Source: Candidatus Omnitrophota bacterium
GTDB taxonomy: Bacteria > Omnitrophota > Gorgyraeia > Gorgyraeales > Gorgyraeaceae
Assembly (NCBI GenBank): GCA_003485765.1
Contig: DNHS01000046.1
Span: forward strand, 20,446-40,678
Reading direction: 5' to 3'
Length of the DNA: 20,233 nt
Below the pieces are notes generated by a model. That model worked only from the letters and a program-made list of their open reading frames with translations. It ran no database searches and was not told where the DNA came from. Below are positions 1 to 6,303 of the stretch, in pieces. A program made the translations under genes and the position numbers. Position 1 is the stretch's first letter. Every line of letters starts with the position of its first letter.

Positions 1-320
1 CAACAGATGTATTAATCAGCTATTCCTCAACAACAATTGACGAAGCCCTGATTAACAGGATTCCCGTCTTGCTTTATGATAAATGGAATCGCTATAACCA
101 TTTCAAAACCGGGATTTTTGAGCAGGATGACTCAGAGGACATATATCCGGTATGTTATGTAAATAATTGCAACAAGCTTCGGCCTGCCATGGAATTTATG
201 ATTCGCAAAACTAAATCGGTAAACCCGCGAGAGATGGATATCAAGCAATATTGTTATGACCAAGATTACCGTGAATCATTTAATTCGTTTATCCGGCAGT
301 CATTAAGCCATAAAAATTAA
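1..320 (+). CDS. GT-B-like surface polysaccharide transferase, 3' end only (5' partial)
   Basis: The reading frame is open from the left edge (first full codon at base 3), so only about the last 105 residues are present. The segment begins T-D-V-L-I-S-Y-S-S-T-T-I-D-E-A-L and continues N-R-I-P-V-L-L-Y-D. This pattern, a small Ser/Thr cluster followed by a Glu-Ala helix and then a proline-hydrophobic strand, is typical of the donor-binding C-terminal half of GT-B fold capsule and CDP-glycerol-transferase-like proteins. The protein at 6304-7719 has the same arrangement (G-M-S-T-T-V-L-E-E-A-L), so the two may be distant relatives. The TTG at 69 is internal to this frame and not a real start. The gene lies 30 bp upstream of the cytidylyltransferase and may be the glycosyltransferase that uses its product, which is inference. 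Donor and acceptor cannot be read from this fragment. Confidence 0.7.
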   Translation, partial: TDVLISYSSTTIDEALINRIPVLLYDKWNRYNHFKTGIFEQDDSEDIYPVCYVNNCNKLRPAMEFMIRKTKSVNPREMDIKQYCYDQDYRESFNSFIRQSLSHKN

Positions 321-333
321 GCAGACTAATGGT

Positions 334-341
334 AAAGGAGG
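334..341 (+). promoter_or_regulatory. Strong Shine-Dalgarno site for the cytidylyltransferase
   Basis: AAAGGAGG followed by three more G lies 9 nt before the ATG at 351. It is one of the best SD matches in the window and fixes the start of the gene. It also implies efficient translation of the first step of the block A pathway. Confidence 0.75.
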
Positions 342-350
342 GGGTTTATT

Positions 351-1013
351 ATGAAAACGGTAGCATTGGTTCCCGCAAAGCTCAAGAGCGATAGAGTTCC
401 TTTTAAAAATATAAAAGATCTCGGGGGCGTACCCCTGGTTAATTATACTATCCGAACCTTAAATAAAGTACCCGACATTGATGAAATTATTATTTTTGCT
501 TCAGAGCCGTCCATCTGTAATTACCTGCAACACGGGTTGAAATATAAGTTTTTAGAGCGCCCCGGTTATCTAGATACGCAAGAAGCAAAAATACAAGATA
601 TCATAAGAGAGTTCTTAATGAAAACAAACGCGGATACAATTGCCCTCTTTCATATTACATCACCATTCTTGAAAGCCGAAACCGTTTCTGATTGCATAAA
701 GAAGGTTAATTCAGGTGAGTATGATTCCGCTTTTTCCGCGTATGAAATAAAAAAATTCTGTTGGTATAAGGGGAGGCCATTAAATTATTCCCTTGATATC
801 AATACACCTCGCACGCAGGATATTGATTCTGTAATTGTTGAGCAATCGAGTCTATATGTATTTAAAAGAGCGGTTTTTGAAAGAACCGGCCAACGCATTT
901 CTAATAACCCATACATTAAATTAATCGATCATTTTGAAGGGCATGATATTGATACTACTGAGGACTTTCGGATTGCGGAGCTAATTGTGAATACAGGCTT
1001 TTTTACTACCTAA
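351..1013 (+). CDS. CMP-sugar synthetase-like cytidylyltransferase (acylneuraminate cytidylyltransferase family)
   Basis: This 220-residue protein fits the NeuA/KdsB-type cytidylyltransferase fold, which joins CTP to a sugar acid or similar substrate to give a CMP-activated donor. Seen in the sequence: an N-terminal nucleotide-binding loop of the form P-A-K-x-x-S-x-R-V-P-x-K-N (residues 8-20), then a T-S-P-F motif in place of the usual T-S-P-L-R, a late L-Y-V-F strand, and the metal-binding D-I-D-T-x-x-D-F motif (D199, D201). The length is normal for the family. Usual sialic or pseudaminic acid partners (NeuB, NeuC, PseB, PseI) are absent here. Instead, a sugar phosphate cyclase starts 2 bp downstream. 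The substrate may therefore be a cyclitol or other unusual polyol; that is inference. The family call is firm, the substrate unknown. Confidence 0.85.
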   Translation: MKTVALVPAKLKSDRVPFKNIKDLGGVPLVNYTIRTLNKVPDIDEIIIFASEPSICNYLQHGLKYKFLERPGYLDTQEAKIQDIIREFLMKTNADTIALFHITSPFLKAETVSDCIKKVNSGEYDSAFSAYEIKKFCWYKGRPLNYSLDINTPRTQDIDSVIVEQSSLYVFKRAVFERTGQRISNNPYIKLIDHFEGHDIDTTEDFRIAELIVNTGFFTT

Positions 1014-1015
1014 AA

Positions 1016-2164
1016 ATGATAAAATCCACAAGCGCGCATAAAGAATATACCGTAAACCTGGACGAGAGGCCTTATTCTATTTTCCTGGGGAGGGGGGTAG
1101 TTTCCTCTATGGTGATTGAGGTATTGAAGAATAAAACGGCTAATAAAGATATCGTTATCTTGTTTGATGCCAATTTTGCCGAAGAGATTGACGATATCTT
1201 GAGGCTTCAATTAATTCAGGAAGGATATAATATATATCTCTATCCTATGGAAGCGGGCAAGCAGAATAAGACCATTAATCAGGCGATCAAAATATATGAA
1301 TTGCTGGAAACGAATAACCTGTCGCGGGATTCTACCGTTATCGCTGTTGGCGGCGGCGTTATCGGTGACTTAGCCGGTTTCGTAGCAAGTACTTATTTAA
1401 GAGGGATGAACCTTATTCATGTCCCTACAACCATAACCGCAATGATAGATAGCAGTATTGGCGGTAAAGTTGCGATTAATTTCCGAAAAACCATTAACGC
1501 AATAGGAAGTTATTATCATCCGATCTTAAGTATCATTGATATGGATTTCATCAAAACACTGGGAATTCGCGATCTAAGGGCCGGGCTTGCTGAAATTTTT
1601 AAATGCGCGATAATCGCGGATAAGGAACTTTTTGAGTATCTTAAAACCAAAAGCGAATCCGTGTTCAGGCGGGATGAAGAAGTATTGCTGTGGATTATGT
1701 CGCGGGCCATAGAGATAAAACTTAACCATGTGAGCGGCGATGTCCAGGAGCGGGGAAAAAGATTGAAATTGAATTACGGGCATACCATTGGCCATGCGAT
1801 TGAAGTGTCTACTAGCGTGCTTGAAGAGGTCTACCGTCATGGTGAAGGTGTGGCCCTGGGCATGGTCGGGGCGGCATATATTGCCCGTAAGAATTTCAGC
1901 CAGAATAGTGAAATTTTAGATTTACATGAAGAGGTTTTACGTTTATACGGTTTGCCCATACGTGTTGATGCGCCGGCGATTGGTTTTGATAGGATGTCGC
2001 TAATTGATGATTGCATGATAAATGTGCAAAAAGATAAAAAACGGAAAGATAATAAGCTGCGTTTTATTCTTCCCCGCGATATCGGAAAGTGTGAAGTCTA
2101 TAGCGATATTTCCGAGACAATGATTCGTGAAGCCTTTGAGTATTTGATAAGAGGAGATAAATGA
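1016..2164 (+). CDS. 3-dehydroquinate synthase-family sugar phosphate cyclase (AroB-like)
   Basis: This 382-residue protein belongs to the NAD- and metal-dependent sugar phosphate cyclases (AroB and its relatives that make cyclitols). It has the glycine motif G-G-G-V-I-G-D (112-118), D145, K151 in S-S-I-G-G-K, E193 and K196 in A-E-I-F-K, K235, R249, N253, the metal ligands H256 and H260 in G-H-T-I-G-H, H275 in H-G-E-G, and D-K-K at 340-342. These match 3-dehydroquinate synthase better than 2-deoxy-scyllo-inosose synthase, where the Asn before Y-G-H is a Glu. One normally conserved lysine, in the K-N pair, is Ile here (I160-N161). The gene starts 2 bp after the cytidylyltransferase and overlaps the SDR by ATGA, so the three are probably made together. 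It may be a specialised paralogue feeding a glycan pathway, or the genome's only aroB. Confidence 0.85.
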   Translation: MIKSTSAHKEYTVNLDERPYSIFLGRGVVSSMVIEVLKNKTANKDIVILFDANFAEEIDDILRLQLIQEGYNIYLYPMEAGKQNKTINQAIKIYELLETNNLSRDSTVIAVGGGVIGDLAGFVASTYLRGMNLIHVPTTITAMIDSSIGGKVAINFRKTINAIGSYYHPILSIIDMDFIKTLGIRDLRAGLAEIFKCAIIADKELFEYLKTKSESVFRRDEEVLLWIMSRAIEIKLNHVSGDVQERGKRLKLNYGHTIGHAIEVSTSVLEEVYRHGEGVALGMVGAAYIARKNFSQNSEILDLHEEVLRLYGLPIRVDAPAIGFDRMSLIDDCMINVQKDKKRKDNKLRFILPRDIGKCEVYSDISETMIREAFEYLIRGDK

Positions 2165-2910
2165 AGTTAAAAGATCAGGTTTGTATCGTAACGGGAGCAG
2201 GCAAGGGTATAGGTAAGGAAGTAGCGAGGTTATTTTATGAGGAGGGAGCTTGTCTTGCCTTGATCACGCGTACTGGAAAGGACCTCTCGGATCTGAAAGA
2301 TGAATTGAGGTGTGTGGATGAGCGGTTTTTTACCTTTACCGGAGATGTTTCTTGTGAAAAAACGGTGGTTAGCTTTGTGCGAGAGCTGCTGCAGCGGTTC
2401 GGCAAAGCCGACGTCCTTGTAAATAACGCGGGCATGCGTTTTAGAAAATCATTTCTTGACGTTACTACCGACGAATGGCACAAGGTAATAAATACAAATT
2501 TGAACAGCGCGTATTTTTTATGCCGCGAAGTTGGCAGGCATATGGTCTCAAGAAAAAAAGGGGCAATCGTGAATATTTCATCCATTATCGGCAGCCACGG
2601 CCTTACTGATCTTGCGGTATATGGAGCGTCAAAGGGCGCGATGATTACGCTCACGAAATGTCTCGCTGTTGAGTGGGCCAAGTATAATCTGAGAGTGAAT
2701 GCAATCGCGCCGGGATTTTGCGAGACCGCTTACGCTGAAAGTTTTAAAAAGAATAAAGAACTATACGAATTTACTGTTGAGCGCACTCCGCTGCGAAAAT
2801 GGGGTACGCCTCGTGATGTCGCGGAGGCCTGCCTTTTTTTAGCCACTGACGCCTCAAGTTTTATCACAGGAGAAGTGTTGCATGTTGATGGCGGATGGAG
2901 CGCCTGGTAA
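2161..2910 (+). CDS. Classical short-chain dehydrogenase/reductase (FabG-like fold)
   Basis: This 249-residue NAD(P)-dependent oxidoreductase has all standard SDR marks: T-G-A-G-K-G-I-G (11-18) for the cofactor, N-N-A-G (88-91), Ser140/141, and the catalytic Y154-x-x-x-K158. It ends with the family's V-D-G-G-W motif. Length is typical. Its start overlaps the cyclase stop in ATGA, with a GAGGAG site at 2151-2156, so it is translationally coupled to the cyclase. It therefore probably oxidises or reduces the ring ketone or hydroxyl of the cyclised product, or of its activated form. Similarity to FabG and gluconate 5-dehydrogenase is only at family level and does not give a substrate. No fatty-acid synthesis genes are nearby. 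Confidence 0.9.
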   Translation: MKLKDQVCIVTGAGKGIGKEVARLFYEEGACLALITRTGKDLSDLKDELRCVDERFFTFTGDVSCEKTVVSFVRELLQRFGKADVLVNNAGMRFRKSFLDVTTDEWHKVINTNLNSAYFLCREVGRHMVSRKKGAIVNISSIIGSHGLTDLAVYGASKGAMITLTKCLAVEWAKYNLRVNAIAPGFCETAYAESFKKNKELYEFTVERTPLRKWGTPRDVAEACLFLATDASSFITGEVLHVDGGWSAW

Positions 2911-2997
2911 CAAAAATAAAGCAGATTTACTGTTTATGATAAAATAATAAGAGGAAGTTTATTGAGCGGAATAATACCCTGAATAAGCTTTTAAAAA

Positions 2998-4431
2998 ATG
3001 AAAGTACTATTGATTAATCCCCCTATGCAGGTAGGAGATGTCCCGAAATTTCCATCTTTCGGGATTGCCTATATAGCTCAGGAGCTCAAAAGGTGCGGTT
3101 ATGTTGTCGAGATATTAGATATCGATGCCTATCGTTATTCAAAAACTGAAGTAATTCAATTCATTGAAAAAAATGACGCGGATTTTATCGGTATCGGAGG
3201 GCTGGTTACGGTGTATCCTTATTTACATTGGCTCATCCCGCAACTTAAGAGGCTAAGGCCGGCCACCCAGATTATATTGGGTGGCCCGGTGGCCTCCAGC
3301 CTTAGGGAAAAATGCTTTAAGGAATTCGCGATAGATTATGAGGTAATCGGAGAAGGGGAAGTTACGTTAATTGAATTATTGAAAGAGCTCAGCGCAAACC
3401 GAATACCGCGTAAGGTACGCGGGATTGGTTTTAGGGAAAATGGAAAAATCGTATTTACCGAGATGAGGCCTTTAATGTCATCGCTAGATGGAGTGCCGAT
3501 TTTTGACGATACCTTGTTTCCGATGGAGGCATTATTAAAAAATGCTGAAGGGGCAATTCAAATACATGCCCAGAGGGGATGCCCCTCAAATTGTACCTTT
3601 TGTTTTAATTCTTTTCGCGTGGTTGGTAAGGACGTTCGTTACCGTCCAGTAAACAATGTCTTAAATGAAATTGAATACTTAAAGCATAAGTATGGGCACA
3701 AATTAGTGCTTTTTGCTATTTCAGGTGAATGTATTGCCAGCAATAAGGAATGGCTGGTTAATTTCTGTCAAGAGATAATCAATCGCAAGCTGGATATAAA
3801 ATATAGGATTACTTCAAGGGTAGATACGATTGATATCGAAAGACTGACCTGGCTTAAAAAAAGCGGCTGTATCATGATGTCGTTTGGCTTAGAATCGGGA
3901 AGCGCGAAAATGCTTAAGGTTATGGGAAAAGGCACGACTGTTGAGCAGGCCAGAAGAGCGGTTGCCTTAGCCAGGAAATATATACCCACTATTGAGGCTT
4001 CAATCATATTAGGCTATATAGGAGAGACTAAGAAAACTTTAAGAGAGACGGTCACATTTTGCAAGGAGATTGGCGTAGAGCCGTATTTATTCTGCGCTTT
4101 ACCTTTACCCGGAACAGCGTTATATAAAATGGCTCTTAAAGGTAATTTTATCAAGAACGAAGATGAGTATTTAATGAATCTTGATCAGCAAGTTATTCTT
4201 AAATTCTCGGTTAATCTCACGGATATGCGTGATGATAAAGAGGCTAAGAAAGAAATAGAGGCCGCGATTAATGCGATTAAAAAGCATTATGCCTGGAAAA
4301 AAACAATGCGCTTAAGTACCTATAGTAATATTATTTTAAGGTTGAAAAACAGAGGTTTAAGCAAAACGTTAAATGAATTAGCGCCAAACTTAAGAAAGCT
4401 TTTTCTGCCGCCAAATAAGCGCTTAAATTAA
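2998..4431 (+). CDS. Radical SAM protein with N-terminal B12-binding-type domain
   Basis: This 477-residue protein has the two-part layout of class B radical SAM enzymes. Residues 1-140 form a Rossmann-like cobalamin-binding-type domain (opening K-V-L-L-I-N-P-P, then L-G-G-P and G-E-G-E), but the D-x-H-x-x-G cobalt-ligand motif is not present. Residues about 185-400 form the radical SAM core, with the [4Fe-4S] cysteines C195, C199 and C202 in R-G-C-P-S-N-C-T-F-C. Later marks are F-G-L-E-S-G and G-Y-I-G-E-T. Relatives methylate unactivated carbons or do other radical chemistry on lipids, sugars and antibiotics. The tail from about residue 430 is basic. No SD precedes the ATG; an in-frame TGA at 2980 rules out an upstream extension. 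Substrate unknown; position suggests the glycan or its activated precursor. Confidence 0.85.
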   Translation: MKVLLINPPMQVGDVPKFPSFGIAYIAQELKRCGYVVEILDIDAYRYSKTEVIQFIEKNDADFIGIGGLVTVYPYLHWLIPQLKRLRPATQIILGGPVASSLREKCFKEFAIDYEVIGEGEVTLIELLKELSANRIPRKVRGIGFRENGKIVFTEMRPLMSSLDGVPIFDDTLFPMEALLKNAEGAIQIHAQRGCPSNCTFCFNSFRVVGKDVRYRPVNNVLNEIEYLKHKYGHKLVLFAISGECIASNKEWLVNFCQEIINRKLDIKYRITSRVDTIDIERLTWLKKSGCIMMSFGLESGSAKMLKVMGKGTTVEQARRAVALARKYIPTIEASIILGYIGETKKTLRETVTFCKEIGVEPYLFCALPLPGTALYKMALKGNFIKNEDEYLMNLDQQVILKFSVNLTDMRDDKEAKKEIEAAINAIKKHYAWKKTMRLSTYSNIILRLKNRGLSKTLNELAPNLRKLFLPPNKRLN

Positions 4432-4434
4432 GAA

Positions 4435-4441
4435 AGAGGAG
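4435..4441 (+). promoter_or_regulatory. Shine-Dalgarno site that decides the start of the second radical SAM gene
   Basis: AGAGGAG ends 6 nt before the ATG at 4448 and 9 nt before the ATG at 4451. The in-frame TTG at 4445 would leave only 3 nt, so an ATG start, most likely 4448, is preferred. Confidence 0.6.
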
Positions 4442-4447
4442 AATTTG

Positions 4448-5440
4448 ATGATGAAAGATAGAAGTAATAGTGATGAGCAGGTACTTCAGGATATGTCTGG
4501 CGTGGTGTTAGAAGAAAAAAGCAAAAGGTTCACTTTGTTAAATCCTGAAATCAGGATTGAACCGACAAATATCTGCAATGCGCATTGTGTTATGTGCCCG
4601 CGCGAGAAAATGAAGCGCTCTCAGGGAGTTGGCGATCTGAATCTATTTAAGAAGATTATTGATCAGTCCGTGGACGTGGGGGCTAAACAGGTTTCATTAG
4701 AAAATTTCGGAGAGACGTTTGTTGACCCTTATATATTTGAGCGGGCAGCGTACGCAAAATCAAAGGGCTTAGAAACTCTTACTATTACCAACGCTTCTTT
4801 GCTCGATGAAGAAAAAGGGAAAAAGGTATTAGAATTATTTGATGTTATTCGCATTAGCATGTACGGGATAGGTAAAGACACTTATGAGAAGATTCATAGG
4901 GGGCTTAAATTTGAAGATGTTCAGAAGAATGTGTCTTGTTTGCTTAGCATGCGTAAGCAAACACCGCGCAGCAAAACCAGGATAGAGATGTATTTTTTAT
5001 TAATGCAAGAGAATAAACACGAGATGAGGGATTTTCTAAACAAGTACGAAAGCGTTACCGATGCGGTTGCCGTATGGAAACCGCATAATTGGGGAGATGG
5101 AAGGGAGTATCGTAGTCCATTGGGTAAGAAGGTTAGTTGTAACCGTCCTTTCACCGGACCCCTGCAGGTTCAGTGGGATGGCCTGGTAGTGCCCTGCTGC
5201 TTTGATTATGACAGCAAAATGATTTTAGGGGATCTTAATACACAATCCATACAGGAGGTATTTCGTGGTGATGAATATAATAAGTTAAGGCGTGCTCATG
5301 AGCAGGGCGATTTTTCTGAGTTCCCCTTTTGTAATGTTTGTGACCAGCTAAACAAAAGAGAGGATGTTTTGGTTTATACTAACATAAAAAATGCCAAGGT
5401 TGGCGCTACAAATACAACTTATTTTGAGGTTAAAAAATAA
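4448..5440 (+). CDS. Radical SAM protein with SPASM/twitch-like auxiliary cluster domain
   Basis: With the ATG at 4448 this is a 330-residue protein. The radical SAM cluster motif is C43-x3-C47-x2-C50, in N-I-C-N-A-H-C-V-M-C-P. The C-terminal region carries C231, the pair C250-C251 in a G-L-V-V-P-C-C context, and C295-x2-C298. That is enough for one auxiliary Fe-S cluster but lacks the extra Cys spacing of a full SPASM domain, so it looks like the shorter twitch form. Known SPASM/twitch enzymes include peptide and sulfatase maturases and the aminocyclitol dehydrogenase BtrN. No peptide substrate gene is visible here. It lies 16 bp after the other radical SAM gene and its 3' end overlaps the oppositely oriented aldo/keto reductase by 22 bp. 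A role in modifying the same unusual sugar or cyclitol is inference. Confidence 0.82.
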   Translation: MMKDRSNSDEQVLQDMSGVVLEEKSKRFTLLNPEIRIEPTNICNAHCVMCPREKMKRSQGVGDLNLFKKIIDQSVDVGAKQVSLENFGETFVDPYIFERAAYAKSKGLETLTITNASLLDEEKGKKVLELFDVIRISMYGIGKDTYEKIHRGLKFEDVQKNVSCLLSMRKQTPRSKTRIEMYFLLMQENKHEMRDFLNKYESVTDAVAVWKPHNWGDGREYRSPLGKKVSCNRPFTGPLQVQWDGLVVPCCFDYDSKMILGDLNTQSIQEVFRGDEYNKLRRAHEQGDFSEFPFCNVCDQLNKREDVLVYTNIKNAKVGATNTTYFEVKK

Positions 5441-6219
5441 CCGATTGTTTCTTTCAGATGATGTCTTGTGCCGGTTAAAATTACCGAAATTTCATCATGG
5501 CGCAATAAGTCAGTAAATATTTCCTTGGGTGGCGCGCCTTCGCTTTTTCTTATGGGAGAATTAAGCACTATGGAGATATGATTTTGACGGATGATGCGTA
5601 TTAAATCCGGCCGTTTTAAAAAAATACAGGCCGGCAGCTGTAGTACGTCCATACATCCTATGAGGTTATCTTGGACAGCATTATTTAGGGCGTCCTCACT
5701 GGAAAAAGAAGCCCCGAGATATTGGATATGGCTAAAACGCTGTTTTTTTAATTTCTTCATTTCAGCGATAACTTTAACATTGCTTAAAACTTCGCTAGAC
5801 GCCTGATGAATGTATAATAAGTCTATTTTTCCGAGATGAGCCAGGCTTCTTTTGACCGAAATTTGCAGTTGTTCTTTAGAATGGTTTATAGTAGAGATGC
5901 CTTTTGCGATATCGAATTCTTCGCCCCACTTTGTGGCAATGAATGTTTTCGAGAGTAAATCTTTCCTTTTTTTAAAATATGCACCAATTTTTTTTTCGCT
6001 TTGGCCGTACGCGGCAGCAGTATCGACCATGAGCAACGCGTTATTTTTCTTAATTTTTGCGAAGACCTCATCTAAATAGTGAAATATTTCTAAAGATAAT
6101 GGATAGGTATACGCGTGATTGTCTGGAGGCCACGGCCTTCCAAACCAGGTTGTTCCTATTCCTAACAGGTATACTAACGGTTTATTTTTGCCGAGTTTTC
6201 GATAGGGTAAAAAGGCCAT
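5419..6219 (-). CDS. Aldo/keto reductase
   Basis: This is the only minus-strand gene in the window. The 266-residue protein has the aldo/keto reductase catalytic tetrad: D66 and Y71 in V-D-T-A-A-A-Y-G, K97 in A-T-K-W-G, and H138 in L-Y-I-H-Q. It should use NAD(P)H to reduce a carbonyl group, here plausibly on a sugar, cyclitol or nucleotide-sugar intermediate. An N-terminal G-I-G-T-T-W-F-G-R-P motif replaces the common start of the first barrel strand. It is shorter than typical 310-340-residue members, with the end of the barrel trimmed. No clear SD precedes its start. Its last 22 bp overlap the end of the upstream radical SAM gene, so both converge. The 84-bp gap to the next gene must hold its promoter. 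Confidence 0.87.
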   Translation of the reverse strand: MAFLPYRKLGKNKPLVYLLGIGTTWFGRPWPPDNHAYTYPLSLEIFHYLDEVFAKIKKNNALLMVDTAAAYGQSEKKIGAYFKKRKDLLSKTFIATKWGEEFDIAKGISTINHSKEQLQISVKRSLAHLGKIDLLYIHQASSEVLSNVKVIAEMKKLKKQRFSHIQYLGASFSSEDALNNAVQDNLIGCMDVLQLPACIFLKRPDLIRIIRQNHISIVLNSPIRKSEGAPPKEIFTDLLRHDEISVILTGTRHHLKETIGYFLTSK

Positions 6220-6271
6220 AATGTTTTAATTTTAGCACTAAAAAAAGTGATTTTCAATAAGATTATGACTC

Positions 6272-6291
6272 TGCTAGCGTAACGAGTAGCA
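6272..6291. repeat. Short imperfect inverted repeat in the divergent intergenic gap
   Basis: TGCTA at 6272-6276 faces TAGCA at 6287-6291, with an inner CGT-A-ACG. It lies between the divergently transcribed aldo/keto reductase and the 6304 gene, where an operator would be expected. The arms are short, so chance is a real possibility. I could not assign convincing -35 and -10 boxes in this gap (6220-6303). Confidence 0.3.
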
Positions 6292-6303
6292 CATTAAAAA
6301 AAT

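Noticed and set aside
69..71. TTG as the start of a small 83-residue gene
   Set aside because: The frame is open to the left edge and the residues before it continue a GT-B motif, so it is internal to a truncated gene.
1016..2164. 2-deoxy-scyllo-inosose synthase (aminoglycoside-type cyclase)
   Set aside because: The Asn before Y-G-H and the Arg four residues earlier follow the dehydroquinate synthase pattern, so a DOIS call is not supported, although a related role remains open.
2235..2681. Long open frame (148 codons) on the minus strand inside the SDR gene
   Set aside because: The + strand frame has every SDR motif; the antisense frame has no SD or family motif.
2911..2945. Promoter with a TATGAT -10 box before the B12-type radical SAM gene
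   Set aside because: TATGAT is present near 2935, but no reasonable -35 box lies 15-19 bp upstream, so it is not called in AT-rich DNA.
4445..4447. TTG as start of the SPASM-type radical SAM gene
   Set aside because: The SD spacing is too short, and two ATG codons follow at once with better spacing.
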